NCBI GenBank assembly: GCA_964007475.1
Contig: OZ023274.1
Span: forward strand, 34,517,491-34,581,490
From: Hybos culiciformis
Lineage: Eukaryota; Arthropoda; Insecta; Diptera; Hybotidae
Length of the DNA: 64,000 nucleotides
Reading direction: 5' to 3'
Of the stretch, positions 37,310 through 52,526 are shown piece by piece (within the stretch, counting starts at the first letter, position 1; every line of letters starts with the position of its first letter). A program made the translations under genes and the position numbers. Below the pieces are notes generated by a model, which was given only the letters and a program-made list of their open reading frames with translations, was not told where the DNA came from and did no database searches.

Positions 37310-37754
37310 AGGTTGACTCACACATATCAGTTCCGTCACCGGTCCGTCACCATCAAGTGTCCGTCAAAATCTTGGTCTGTGTTCGCACTCTTCGATCACG
37401 TCACCGTTCAGTCACTGTTTTTTTTTAAACATTTTTAACAAATAATTAATAATAATTAATTAATTAAAATAAATTTAAATAAATTAATTATTATTAAATA
37501 TTTTTTAAATTAAAAATAGGTAGGTACCAATACTAACTTTGTTTTGTTTTCAATTTCAAGAATACCGTCAGTCAAAATAAATATATCTTTGGAAAGTAAT
37601 TTAATTTTGACCGTTCGTTGACGGTGGCACGACTAATGGTTTGGTAACGTGGCGGCATGAGTGTCAGTTGATTTAAATTGCAAGGAACGCTATTTTTTTT
37701 TGACTGAAATGACGCGCCAGTAATTTGACGTGAGTGATATGTTTGAATTGACCT
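37310..37754. mobile_element. 445-bp MITE flanked by TTA
   Basis: The left end AGGTTGACTCACACATATCA and the right end read inward, AGGTCAATTCAAACATATCA, match at 16 of 20 positions. Both are bounded by TTA (37307-37309 and 37755-37757), the target duplication typical of PIF/Harbinger elements. Near the left end are repeated CCGTCAC motifs, and near the right end GACGTGAG, TGACGGTGGC and GTAACGTGGCG, so the subterminal parts are also roughly mirrored and GC-richer. The centre is AT-rich and non-coding. Non-autonomous. Confidence 0.85.
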
Positions 37755-40288
37755 TTAATTTTTCTTAATATTTAAATATATTTATTTACAAATAATTTTG
37801 TTAAATTTTTTTTAAATTATTTAATCGTTTTTTATAAAAAAAAAAACAAATTTTTAAATAATTAATATAATATATCAAAATTTAAGTAAAAGGCAAAATA
37901 AATAAAAAAAATATTGCACATAAATTCGAAATTCCCTATTCCATATTGCAAAATAATGCATATAATTGAAAAGCTTTTATCGAAAATTTCAATCCTTCGC
38001 ATCTTATTTTTTCTTCTTTTTTTTAATATTTTTGTCATTTTTGCCTTAAAGAATGCAATAAAAAGGATTGCGTAAGTAGTATCTTATATAATAAAGGTTT
38101 TCAGTTTTTGCTAAAAAAAAAACTTAAAGAGACTTTAAGTGAACCCGGTGTTGTTATGTTTATATAAACTTTGAGTATTTTCATATAATACAAAAAAAAA
38201 AGATAAAGATAATAATAAATGAAAGATAATCAAGGATTTAATAAACATTCCTTAAGTTCAAATATACTCGTAGTATAAAAGTTTCCACATTTTATCTAAA
38301 GACCACAAAGGATCAATTCGTTTCTAGTCAAATTTAATCCAGTCGTTCCGCATTTCTTCTACCAATTTTTGTTCGAAATAAATTTATCTAAAAAAAAAAA
38401 TTATAAAAATAAAAATGAGTAAGTTGTACATAATATTTGTTTTTTTCCTTATTTACTGCCAGCGAAATTTAATTCGAAACAGAACGAATGTAAATAAGAA
38501 AAAAAAAAATCAAATTATTTCACATTTATATTTTATTTTTGTATTTTTCTTATTTTCGTATTTTTTTTTTAGTAAAATATTACACACACAATATATATTA
38601 TGAACAACTTACATCACAAAAAAAAATAAAATAAAAATTATAATAAAAAAAAATTTAAATATAAACATTATAACTCAATGTTGTTATTTACATTTTCTAT
38701 AATGTAACTATGAATAATTTCTATGTGATCTGAATTTAAATAAATTTATATATATATAATTAAAAAAAAAAACAAAAAAAAAAATTATTTGAAAACGTAA
38801 AAAAAAAAACATTAAAATAATAATAATATAAAAAAATGACAAATACATTATATATAAATAAAAATTAATTGATTATTATATACATATATAAATATATATA
38901 TGACTTTTATGTATGCTAAAGCAATTTTTAAGTATTTAAATGTAAAATTTTGAACATAAAAAAAGATAAACTATATTATTACATATATATTAAATAAAAA
39001 AAAATAAATAAAATGAAATAAAAATAATTATTAAATTTTTATTTCGGAATCGACCAAGTCAAAAAAAGAACCTATGTTATAAATTATATAAAAAATTATT
39101 TTGTTTTGATTATTATTTTTTTTTTTTTTTTTTCAAAAATTGAAAAAATTATAAATTAAAAAATTAAAAAAAAAATAATAAATAAATAAAAATCAAGCAA
39201 TAAAATACATTTTTTGTATACTATTTAAGAAAAAAAAAATAAAAATTTAATTTATAAATATTAAAAAAAAAAAAAAAAACAAAAAAAATTTATTATGTGT
39301 ATTTAAAAAAAAAATTAATTGTTGTAATTTAATTAAAAAAAAAATTATATATATATATATATATAAATAAATATATTATATTATAAATATAAAAATCCAA
39401 CCAAAAATCTTTTTTTTGTGTACAAAAATTAAATGAAAATATTATATATAAAATATATTAAAAAAAAAAAATAAATAAAATTAAAAAAAAAAAATATAAA
39501 ATATTTAAATAAAATAAAAAAAAATGAAACAAAAAATTAGGTAGACACAAATGAAAATATTGAAAATTGTACAGAGGATTTATAAAGATTGATTATTTAA
39601 ATATTATAAAAATGAGTATTTTTTTTCCCCTATAGCAAAATATTGTATACATTTTTAATAATTTTTTTATTTTTATATTTTTGGCAATTAAATAAATGAA
39701 GTTTGTTTTTAATTTTTTAATATTTTTTTTTGTATAATATTTAAAAAAAATTCCATTATTATTGTTATAATAATTGTTATATAATTATTTATTATTGTTA
39801 AGGAATATATTTTAGATTTTTTTAGATTTTTATTGCTTTAAATGCCCTTTTTTATAACTATGATTCTTATGAATATTTTAATGTATAAAAAACCTTTATT
39901 TATATAACTATGTCCGTTTTATAGACTCTCTACTTAGAGTTCATAAATAATTTAGAAATCAAATATTTTATATCTGCAATTTTAAGAATTTTTTCCCAAT
40001 TTTGAAAATTAATTTTGTAATTTAGTTCCATAACTTATATTTATAACTTAATTTTACCTTTTTTTCCAATACTGAAAATTCATGAGATTTCTGTTCAAAA
40101 GTTTTTTCTGAGTTAAATTTTTTTTTGTTTTTATATACTTTTAGTTATATACTTTGAGAAACAAAATGTTATTTGTCATTATAAAAAAAAAATAATAATA
40201 ATAAATAAAAACAAATAATTATAGATAGAGATAAATAATAGAGAGAAAAAAAAAAAAAAAAATTTAGATAGATGATTTATAAATTGCC

Positions 40289-40367
<79 letters not shown>

Positions 40368-41300
40368 GTTATTAATTTTAATTTAAATCAAAAATTTTTT
40401 TCTTAATTAAATTAAACGAGTTTTCTGTTTTTACAACAAAAAAAATTATGTATATTTTTGAATATTGTAAGCCCAAAACAACAATGTCAAGAGAAATGTC
40501 ATTTGAATAATAAACAAATTATTAATCTTTTCTTTGTCACAAACAAAAAAAAACTTATTTTGCTATTAGGGTAAAATTAAAAAAATAAAAATATTAAAAA
40601 TTAAAAATTAAATTAAATTAAATACAATTTATTAAAATACAAAATATATTTTTCAGTTCTCTTTAACAAAATAATAAAAAAATAATTTAAACAAAAAAAA
40701 CCAAAAATAAAAAAACAAAAAAAAAAATTTAATATTTAAGTAAAAAATTTTTCATAAATAAAAAATTCCAAAAACAACAAAAAATGTATAAATTCAAATT
40801 TTTTTTTTTATATTTTTCTTTTCTTTCTTAAAATTCATCAATTTGTCGAAATTTTAATCTTTTTGAATAATTAATTATACATCCAATATTGTCCTTTTTT
40901 TCTCCATCTCTCAATCGTTTTCTAATTCTAAAATTTAATTTAATTAATTTTCTCGAAAAAAAAAATTTTTTGAAAGAAAAACCAAAAATCACTTTGAAAT
41001 AAACATGGAAATATATATAAAAAAAAAATACTCTTATGAACAATTAAAAAAAAAAAAAGAAGAAAATAAATAAATGAGCAAAAAAAAAAAAATAATAATA
41101 AAAAAAAAAATTTGTAAGTTTTAGGTAAATTTAATTAAATTATTAATTATAAGATTTTATTAGCTATTATAAATATATTAATATTATATTTAAAATACTA
41201 AAAAAAAAAAAACAAAAATAAGAAAATTAAAAAACAAAAAAATAAATAAAAATAAAACAGAAAAATGGTGAAAACAAAAATTGAAAATAAATAAAAAGCT
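37755..41300. repeat. Extreme low-complexity A-rich stretch
   Basis: From about 38600 to 41300 the + strand is almost all A and T, with dense runs of AAAAATAAATAAA, and with G and C rare over hundreds of bases. It contains a long TAT microsatellite at 40289-40377. There is no recognisable gene. Open frames here are poly-Lys/Asn/Phe artefacts. Confidence 0.75.
40289..40377. repeat. (TTA)n microsatellite, about 29 triplets
   Basis: A nearly perfect TTA/ATT trinucleotide tract with a single G interruption near the right end (TTATTGTTATT). It is the longest simple repeat in the window and likely length-polymorphic. Confidence 0.95.
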
Positions 41301-44300
41301 AAATAATTATTTTAAGGATAAAAATTTCTATATTTGTTTCAATTCCTTTTTGTTTTTCAGAAGTTATAAATACTATTAACATTGCTATATATGTAGTAAA
41401 CAATAAAAAAAAAACATCAATATTATGCCATTACGTTCAAATGGCGATGCTAAAACAAACTAAGATGACAATGAAACACAACAAAACTTTTTTTAAGCTA
41501 AGAAAATTGTGTGCATTCAATAATTTATAAAAATCTCGAAGTTGAACATCCAAATTATTTTAATAATTATGCGAAACCGAGTATCAAATTTTACATAGGG
41601 ACACTAGATTATTTCAGACGCAACTTCAAACAACAAAAGCTTGCACATTATTCCCAATAATATTAATTTCTTAACTTATCTTTAATTGATTAAAACTAAT
41701 ATACATAAATTAAAACTCTAAATTTATTTTTTGTTATGAAGTCTTAAATATGTATAGCTTTTGTGCAGATTGCAACTTCCAAGAAATTTTTTAAATAATA
41801 ATAAAATAAACTTTAAATAATAATAAAATAAACTTTAAGAAGGTATTTTCTATAAAAACTATACTTTCTCAAAACTATTGTTTAAAATTTTTCTTACTTG
41901 CTGTCATAAAATGAAATATGTACAATTTTTTTATTTTGCTCAACGAACAAGTTCAAATCGAAAATTCGTAAAAAAAAAATAAAAAAAAAAACCAACAAAT
42001 ACTTCAAAGCTTACGTTAAACTAAAAAATTATTTATATATTGTATCCTGAAAACTTTTTCATTTAAAAAGCTAAACAATCTTATTTACATATTATATATA
42101 CATATTATATTCAAAAATAATCCTTTTCGAAATAGCAAAAGAATCCAATTTATATTTTTAATGCCTTTCTTTTTTTTTTTTTAACTTTATTTATTAAAAT
42201 TGTTATTTTAAGAAAATTTTCATCATCGCTATATAAAAAAAAAAAATGATAATTCTGTGTAACAATCTTAATATCAATTATTTATTTCTTTTAACAACAC
42301 AAAAAAAAAAAGAAGTATAATTTTTTTTTTAACTTAAACCAAACGATTATTTTATGTTTTTTAAACTTAATTTCTCTCTCTCTGTATAATATATTATTTT
42401 CTTAAACAAACTATATATAAAAATAATTGGTTAGACGGGAAAAAAAATAAAAAAAATAAAAAAATAAAGCTATTTTGTTTATTCATAAAAGAAAAACCAC
42501 GTTACGCTCATAAAATAAAAAAAAAAAACATAACAACATAAGATAAACTTTATTATTTTTTATAAATTAAAAAGTATTTTAATTTTTGTTTTTTTACATA
42601 GTCAAAAAATTTACATTTTTTTTTTTATAAGAAAATAAGTTTTTTTTTGCGCCAAAATAAAAAAAAACTAAGTTTTATATCCCTTGATTATACCAAAATG
42701 ATTATCGCTTAAAAAGTTATAGTTAAATTCCCACGACCATTTAAATCTTATTTTTGATATTTCACATAAAAAGAAAAAATAAACTTAACAATAAAGTGGG
42801 AACAATTATTAAGAAACTATATATTCAAATTCTTACTACACAAGAGTTTTCAACCGTCAAATTAATACATATTCTAAAATGCTATAGAAAGTTATATTCC
42901 ATATATTGTAACCATCGGAATATAACCATTGTTTTCGATATCTGAGCAGCGTTGCCTTATAGTATCAAAACTAATTAAGGGGCGGGTTTTTTTATTTTTG
43001 TAATAATCCTTTAAAAAATGAAAAATTTCGACAAAAAAATATTATTTCTTTTTTTTCTATACTATTTATAAGGGTCACACACAAAGATCATTTTGGTTAA
43101 ACTGATACAATATTTTGTTTGCCATATGACAGAAAATCAACTATTTTATTATTAACATGTTTATTTTTACGACAAACTTTTATAATAGTTAGTTTATCTG
43201 ATTTTTTGTTAAGGAGGCTCAAAACAAAATGTTTGCTATCATCATAAAGGACTGTGGCTTTATTTCGTAGAAGTTTGATATTAACATTATATCCTCCTTT
43301 TAACTCCCACTTGAATTCAGGCTTTTGTGCAATTTTTAATAATTTTTTTATCTGAATTTAGCATAAAGATGTGTAAATATTAAAGGAAACATTTTTTTTT
43401 GCATAAATGGGTAGATTTCCATATACATAAAAATAATTTAACATGTTTATCATTTTTCTGAACCTTATTCCTAAATTCATGCACTTTTTAAACTTTTATC
43501 TCTATAACTACACTACACACTATATGACTGTATGTATATTGCAGTTTCGCATATTTTGGTATAATGACTTTAAAAACAGGAATATTTTCGGATCAACACT
43601 AAATAATGTTGCTAGCTACTCAGGTATATACATATATTGTAAAGGAGTGTAAAAAATAAAAAAAAAACGAGTTAAAAAGGTTTTTGAAATTAAGTTCAAA
43701 GTAAAAGAAAAAAAAAAAAAAAAAAAATTATATACCATTTTAAAAACAAAAAGTTTTTCTTCTTACAACTTTTTGAAAAAAAAACAAAAATTAAAAATAG
43801 AATTTGAACACAACCGTGTTATACCAAATATATGATATCGTTTCACTTACGGTTTGTTTTAATGTTTTCTTTTCCGATTCTGCCTGCACAAGTAAATAAT
43901 GTAAAGAATAATTTAACGAAACCATCAATAAAGTTTGACATTTTTGAAATCTAACTAAACAAAATTTTAGCTTGAAGTAAATTTAACTTAGTAAAATTAA
44001 GAAAATTAGAATTGTTTAAAAATATTACCACAATCAATTTATCATTAAAAATTATTCGAAATCTTTTCTACTGTAAATCAAAATTTCGCTTCAATCCATT
44101 AAAATGTATCAAATTCGATTTTTTACATATTAAATATTTTAAAATTCAAGGAAAATACATGCTTGATTTAACTTTTCCTCAAATTGTCGAAAACATTCAG
44201 TATGGTCCCCGTATTATCAGGCAAATTTATTTTCTGCTGATCAAATAAATTATAAATTATTTTAATTATAATAATGTAGATTATATGCTATGAAGGTGAA

Positions 44301-47300
44301 TATAACAAAATAAAATTATAATTTGGTTATTTTTATGTTTTGTTATATTTTTTAAGTACAGCTATAAACTACTTTAAAATAAATTTAATTTAACACTTAT
44401 GGCCAATTTTCATAATTGAAATAAGTTTTTTTTTTTTTTCGCAGTCACTATAATAACAACGTAACATTATTTTTTTATGCATAAAAGGGATAATGGTAAA
44501 GTGTTATTGGTTAAAATAAACGTTTTACTCTTAACGGTGTTATAGATTATTTAAAATTATAAAATTGGATATAAAAAGTAGAAAAAAAAAATTGTAAATT
44601 CTTTATGAGATTACGTGGTTTTTACATTGTTAAAAAAATACATAATTTGTTTAAAAATATTATAATACCTTTACTACATAACAAAACATAAATTTAAAAA
44701 AAAAAATTAAAATGTTTTCTATAAACATTAAAAAATACATAGTTTTTCCAATAATATTTTCTAGTCGTATATTGAAATTTTTGTTTTTTTTGAAAGATTT
44801 GTCAAAGTACTATATAAGCGACAGATTTTGTCGGATAGTTACAAGCAATCAAAATTACCAGGCAGAGTAGGTAATGTCAGATAGGAAGTATCGAGTTCCT
44901 TCTGGTGCATGGGCGCTATTGAAAATTTATGTTCGGAAAGGTTAAAAAAATTGTATATCAAAAAGTTGATTCCAATAATTGGCCCAAAGAAAAAGAAGAA
45001 CAATTAATCAAATAATAATAAACCAAAATAACTCTTTAGAACTTGAATCATAATCTACTGCATAATCAACTATAAAAGTTAATTATAGAATTGATTCAAA
45101 TATACTATTTTTAGATGTCCAGAGCGATCAAGATTTATTTCATTTTCAAACAAGTATTTCCTATTGAGTATATGTATACATTGAACTTCATCTTCTTTGT
45201 TTTAAAATTTAATCTTCTTTTAAAACTTAAAACTAATCGCAAATTTTTAGTCCCAATGCAACAAAAATTATATACCTATATGTTTTTATCCATTTTGAGA
45301 AAACGCAGTCAAAGTTTTATAACTTTTTTAACATTCTACATAAGATTTTACAAATGTATATAATTTCAAGCGAATATCAATTATTTTTATTATCTTAATT
45401 TCTCGTGATGTAGTGCGTTGAATTTCGAATTTAGAAGTCGTCAGTTTTGTTTTTAATTTTTTTTCCAAAATATAATAATATATTTATTATAAAAGAAAAT
45501 ACGTTTCTTCTTTATTTGACATCATGAACTCAAAAATATATTTTTATGTCAGATAGATTTTTCGACAAACATATAAATTTACAAAAATAACAAACCATCA
45601 ATTCGATTTTACAAGAATCTAATAGCTGAGTAGTATCAAAGCTTCATTAATGCGCTTTTATAAAAAAATTTAAATTATTGCAACAGCAACATTTAGATAA
45701 GGTAATTTTTTTCATTTTTATATTTTGTTTCTTAAGACCACAAATTGATCCTTTTATAGTTCTGTTCATTTTACAGGAAGAATTGTTTGAAAAAAATTTT
45801 TTGGTGCTTTTGACCATTTTAATAGAGTTTTATATCGAAATTACCAAAAATTGTAAAAAAAAAATAATGTATCTCTATTTTTTTTAATTATGCTGTTCTT
45901 ACATATTCTTTTTACACGATATTTTATGTAAAACTAAGAATATTTTTTAAACAATTTTCTTAGGGTTATGGGTTTTTAAAAATTTAAGTGAAAATATTAT
46001 CTAATTAAGTGCATCATATATATCAATCACGTCAAAGTTTTAATATAAGAAATATTAAGGGTTGCAAATTGCAGAAGTAAATATTATGTTATATGTTCTT
46101 TGTATGAACTCAATGTTAATGGTCTAAATTAAACTCTAATTTTTTAATTTTTTAATTTAACAAAGGTTATCATAATCTTATTTGCGTGTTCTGAATTAAT
46201 TTGTGAAAGTCTCTAAAATAGTGACTTAACCAAGTTCTATGGAGAAAAAAAGTTATACAGAATAATTTAAAAATTATATGTTCAGCAAACTAAATATCGA
46301 AAGGTTTGAAAAAAAAAAAACAAATAATATTTGGCCGATTCATTGTATAGTTATTATTCGGGAAGAACATTCTCAAGTTCATAACGATAGGTGGAAACAA
46401 ACTGTGGCATTGACAGCACTATAGTTCTCCACATTCTCCAAACTGCCTCACTACATTGAAAAGTCAATTGTATCTAGCGTTAGTGGGCGGCTTAGTAAAA
46501 TAATCCGAAATAAATGTGAGTGTTAACATTGATACACTTCATGACAGAATATTGAATCTCATTGTGATTGTTATAGGACGATTGGATTATAGTTTTTGTT
46601 AATTGGTTTGATTTTTGTTTAATATTCTGCGCCATCTGGCCCGGCAATTTCAACAAAAAGAGAAGGTCGATGCTCCATTCTGTTTCTATACCTTAAAAAG
46701 CTTTGAATAGAAAATCAATTAAATGAAAATTTTCACAAATTTCTTAGAGTAAAAATTTCAATAATTTTTTTTGTTTTTTTTTTGTTTTATTAGAACAACA
46801 AAATCAATTTTTAAGTACAAAATTTATTAAATTTGTAATACACTGCCAATAACAATATTTTAATTTTGTACCGGACCATGATATGATAATGTTTACTTAA
46901 AAAGCTACATGTTTTTTTTTGTTTTCCCGCGATATATCTCACAAAACAAAAAAAGAAAAATTGAATCCTGCCATATAAATAGTACAAAAAAAAAATCAAA
47001 AAAAGGAAACAACAAGCAGATTCGAAAGGATTTACCTCAATCTAATGTGGTCTGCTGTTGTATATTTTGTGTGTAAACGAACACAGTTTTTGTCTTGTTT
47101 ATTTTATGTTTCGTGGTTTTTATTTTGATTAAAGATTCCATTCTATTTTTGGTTTTTCTTTTTTTTTTTTGTTATTATATTTTGTTTTTGTTATTTTGTA
47201 ATGAAATTCTTTTGAAAATCTAATCTACTACCAGGCAAAAGAGAGTACCAGTTTAGTAGTTATTCAAATGAAAATGATAAAATTTTCATTTACATTTCAC

Positions 47301-50300
47301 GAAAATTAAATGAAAATAAATTTTTTGTTTTTTTCAATTTTATTGCTATTTAAACAGAGCTAGAATTATATGTTTGTACGTATCTATGTTATATCTATGC
47401 TTTGTTTTTATTTAAGATAGAAAATAAAACACATTTTCTTCGCTTTACAACGAATAAAGTATAGGGGGCGAAGAATGATTGTATATTCTAAAGTAAGCAT
47501 ATTGTATATATGGATTTTAGATAAATTTCACCACAATAAAATTACAAGAACAAGCTGTGTATATGGTACAGCAATTTAAGGTATCAAAAAATCTGTTATT
47601 TATTTTATTTTAACTCTAAATAAACCATAATATTAAAATTTAATGTTTTCTGTAAGAAATTATTCGGAAGAAATTTTTTTCTGATTTAAATTTATTTTTT
47701 AAACATGATTTGCGTGGAAAACAAGTAAAATTTTTCATTAAGATCTTAATTAAAATATTCTTGTTAAGATAATTAATGAATTTACTGATTATAACACTAT
47801 TGATCTGCTCAGTGACCCTAAATAGAAATTATCTTCATAATGTTGTTCTAAGTTACATTTTTTAATATCATTATTGTATGTCCATTTAACAAATTAAGCG
47901 CGTTAAAGTTAAAAAAAATAAATTTTAACATTATATATACAAAGGTAGGCTCAAAATCTTAACGAATTCAAATACATTTAATAAAACATTACAACATAAA
48001 TCTTAAATATTTTATTTCTAAACCTAATGTTAAATGAAAACCAGCATATGAATTAATTTAATATCTTCCCTTTTATTTTATTTTTAACATGAGGTTTTAT
48101 ACAAAAAAATAACTTGAAAACATACAGAAAAAAAAACATAAAATAAAAACAAGAAGTTTAACATTTTCAACTATTGAAAACATATTGTTACTTAGAAAAA
48201 AAGAAGAATATGTTTCTCCTTTGGTGCTATTATTATTTTATATGAATATTTTTGTGGTATATACACAAATTTAAAAGCAGTTCAAAAATTCAAATTTCAT
48301 AAATAATAAATATACACATATACAATATTTTTGAGTTTAGGTATTTTCATGTTGATGTTCCTACATATATAGTAGTACATACATAATATTATATATGCAC
48401 ACATTTAACATATATATACATAAATAAACAAAAAAGAAAGAAAAGTAAACATGCTGGTAAGCAGAAAAGTAATCCAAAAATGTTAACAAACAATAATTGT
48501 AAAACAATAGAAAAATAAACATATAAAATCGTATAAAGAATCCACTGGGAGCTTTTTTTTTCTGAATTTTGCGGGAGAAAATAAATAAAGAAGAAATAAA
48601 AATAAAAAGAAAAAATAAAAAAAAAAACATTTTTATTTTGTTTATAAAATATTTTTTTTTTTGTTTATTTTTTATATTAAAATTATTGGGTATATATTTA
48701 GAATTTTCTGATTACTTATATAATTTTTTTTTTGTTTTTTTGTACATTTATTTTAAATAACCAATTTTTTTTTTTCAATATAAATATTTCCATTAGGGAA
48801 CCTACAATATTATAAGAATGAAAAATATTTTTAAAATTGATTTATTTTAATGGTCCAAATAGAAAAACAATTTTTTTTTTTTAATATAAAATTGATAAAC
48901 TTAGCATAAAAAAAATAAAAGGAGCCATGTCATATATAGCTAATAAGTGATTTAAAACTAGGACATTGGTTTCTTTTGTGCAGTTAATAATGAATGTTAA
49001 ACTATTAGCTACTTAATGGACACATCTACCATACTGCAAAAGCTTTATTCGAACTGATCTTGATGTGATGCTGAATGGACCAGAGAGTTCGATAATTTTA
49101 AAAGTTTACCCTATGGAAAACTTATATTTTTTAAGACTCACATTACGAAAAAATATTAAACTAAAATAAAAAAAATTAAAACTTAATTTTTGTAAATTGA
49201 ATCATATAAAAAACTTCTTCTTATCCATATTTCATAAAAAGTGGATTATTTGATAAAAATATGGTGACAAAATTGTAATAAATGTTTTTTCTACCAATTT
49301 TTTTTTTTAATAATATTTTAGACTCACGATATACAGTCACAATTAGCTATAAATAGCTATTAAATTCCTCGTCTCACTCCAGAGAAAACAAAAATGTAAA
49401 CAAATTTTCCTGGGAACATTAAAATATGTATTTTTTTGGTTCGGAGAAAACTTCAATCATCATTTTTGAGGAAAATTTTAATATTTTATTTGTCAGTCAT
49501 CATTCTAAGACAGTAGATAGTATTGATTGTCATAACTCAAACTTTATGTATTTTCTTTAATTTTTTTTTATAATTATTATAAAACTTACTTTCGTAGAGG
49601 AAATTATTTTCAAAAAAAAAAAAATTGCATTATTTGTCATCGATTAATTTTTACGATTTTATCGGAATGTTTTTTTTTTTTTTAATTTTTTTTCATCAGC
49701 TTAACTATAAAATAACTTTTAAAAGAGAACTAAAATAAATTTTATTCCAATTTTTTCGGAATTAAAATAAAAAAAAAAACTTACGATATCAATCGAAAAA
49801 ATACTTTTCTTAAACTTGCGGTAAGGAAATGTAAAATGCAAAAAAATATTATAAATTTTCTTTAATCGACAATACCATTTTTTTTTCTTTCTTTCAATGT
49901 TATATATTCCCATTTTCTCCATAGATAGATGTATATGAAAATAAAAAAAAAAATGGAAATTTAATCCACAAAAAGTAATAATGGAATCATTATTATTTTC
50001 TTATTTTGCCTACTAAAAAGTATTTTTTTGAATATTATTTTTTTTCGTTCAGAAAAAAGCTTTAGACGCGTCCTATAAATCTTTGCTGTTTACGCGAAAA
50101 ATGGTTGAAAATTGATAGAGCAATCATAATATTCGCCATATCGTTTCAAAATAAAATAAAATAAAAATAATTTTAGAATAAGCTTTCTTGTTTTTTTTTC
50201 CTTTCGTACTACCTAAAATATTTTTATAGTCCACATACAGCGTTAGTATATTTAGAATGCAAAGTGTTTTTCCAGTTGTTTTTATTTTCAAATAGGGTGA

Positions 50301-52145
50301 AAAATAAATAAAAATCATGATTTGAACACATTATTTTTATGTTATTGTAAAATAAAATTGATAAATCAATAAGAGCCCTAACATTTTGTTACAATAATTA
50401 CTCAATATTTTATATTGAAGTGGTTGCAATTTAAATTTTTCAAAGCAATGCCACACTTTTTAGCAATTTACTCCATGTAACATTTTTGGTTAAAGATATG
50501 TTAGATTTTTTGTTAATAAAAATTGATGAATACGCTGAAAAACAAATTTAATGCATGGTTCGATTTTCATCACATTTTAAATACTTACTATTTGTAACTA
50601 TTGTGTTTGAGTACTAAAACTAAATATAAATCAAAGAAATTAAATGAAATGACTTGGAAATAGTCAAAAATATCGATAATCAAATAATGCTTTGTTAAAT
50701 TTGTAGGCTTAGCTAAACTCTTCTTAAATGACTTAACTTATATATAAAACTTTAATTGAAATAAAATTGAAAATATTTTATTAAAAAATTTTCCAATAAG
50801 TGAAAATTTTCCCCAATATAATATTATAAAAATAAATGATAAGGATAAAATTATCCTTATGATAATACTCTACTATATTCCTTTTAAAATATATGAAAAT
50901 AAATTGAAGTGGAATAATACCATTCTTATATATAAAAAAAAAAAAATTATAATGTTATTTTATAAGAAAATTACTTTCTTATTTCTGCGAAGCTCCTTTT
51001 TTTTTTCGCAAATTTAGTATTTTTTAATATATAGCTATATATTTTTTCTATTTATTCAATTTTTTTTCAGCTTTTTCAAATCAGTTAAGAGTATCTTTGG
51101 TAGGACTTCGGTATAAGGATTTTTATATCCTTTAGGCATTTTTTTTTTATTTTTATTATTGTTTGCATGTTTTGATGAGCTAAATAGGCTTAATTTCTTT
51201 AATACCCGCATAAAGTAATAAAAAAATTTTTTTTTTTATTTTGTGAAAAAAAAAAATAAAGATTAAAATGATAAGAAGAAAATTGTAGTGATATACTTAT
51301 CGCTTTCACTAATTCAAATTTCTCAGAATTTATAGGAAAATATGACTTAGTTATTGATATAACTTTGAGTTGTCTGTTGCAAAGTGCGGTTACTGAAATT
51401 TTTTGTTCCCAACAAATGTATAGTTAACTAATAGAATTTGTTTAAGTTTTAAGATTAAAATTTTATACGATTTTTGGAATTTTCTATAAAACACATTCAT
51501 TTCTTGTGTTATCATTCTTGATAGTTTTACAAATTCATTATTTTATAATACTAAGAATTATTGAAATATTGTTATTATTATATTTATTATTACTATTAAT
51601 ATATTTATATCAAGAAAATTCTGATTATTTTAGAAATAATTTCTCTTAATGGAATCATTGAAACCATAAAATTAAATAACTATGTGATGAATTATTGTGG
51701 TAATCGTTTAAAATGATTCCCATCTTAAAATGAATTATATTCTTTATTTAAAAATCCCTAAGATAAGAAAATGTTAAATTATTTAATTTCCGATATAAAT
51801 AAGTCTTTGAAATAAGAAAATAACCACAAAACAGAATAACCAAAAGTATCTTTTTCAATGTTATTTTATTTTTTACTTTTCTGTACATAAATAGTGTTTA
51901 TATACATTATGTATATTTTATTATATACATATTATATTTATTTTGCTGAAAAATGAAAATTAATAAATTTTTAATTTATTTCCATTGAGAACATATAGTA
52001 TGAATTGTTAATGGAAATTGTAATATGAATATTGTTATATATAGGATAAACTTTAATTATAATATCAAATTTTTTTTTATATATGGAAATGAATGAATTT
52101 TCTGAGAGGAAATCGAAATTCACCTACATTCATAGATATACACAC
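41301..52145. other. AT-rich non-coding stretch with scattered GC-richer patches
   Basis: No gene is supported. Patches with more balanced base use occur near 44810-44940 (GGCAGAGTAGGTAATGTCAG, GGTGCATGGGCGC) and 46370-46690 (AACTGTGGCATTGACAGC, GCGCCATCTGGCCCGGCAA). They may be decayed transposon fragments, but neither terminal repeats nor coding motifs were found. A short direct duplication (AATAATAATAAAATAAACTTTAA, two copies) lies at about 41794-41838. Confidence 0.5.
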
Positions 52146-52526
52146 CAGTGGTGGGACTCAATCGTTTCACATCGGTTCATACGAAACATTTCTTAAAATT
52201 ATTTAGTTTCTTGTGAGAACCGGATAAAATTATCAAAAGTTAGCACGAGCTATAACTACCATATTTTGGATTCAAATCTCTAAACAGTAGTTATTTTATG
52301 ACCCATAAACGTTTTAATGAATGAGATTTATCTATAAAATCCATTTTCACGGGAACTAGGTTAGTAAATACTTTGGAAAAAGCTTAAACCAAAAAAAATA
52401 TGCTTTGAAATGTTTGGAAACATTAATCTAAAAATAGTTTTTTTGAGGATTCGAACCAATAAAAAAATGGTTTCAGTTTTTTTGGTGGTGCGAACCGGTA
52501 GTTGAATGTTTTGAATCCCATCCCTG
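52146..52526. mobile_element. Non-autonomous hAT-type element, 381 bp
   Basis: The left terminal repeat CAGTGGTGGGACTCAA and the right one read inward, CAGGGATGGGATTCAA, match at 13 of 16 positions. Next to them are ATCGGTTCATACGAA (left) and CTACCGGTTCGCACC (right, read inward), so similarity continues inward. The 8-bp target duplication is ATACACAC (52138-52145) against ATACACCA (52527-52534), with the last two bases swapped. There is no transposase. The family has different termini from the element at 24697. Confidence 0.88.

Noticed and set aside
44810..46690. GC-richer patches considered as exons or a second gene
   Set aside because: No frame stays open with acceptable splice sites, and no motif was recognised. 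Decayed repeats are more plausible, but bounds could not be set.
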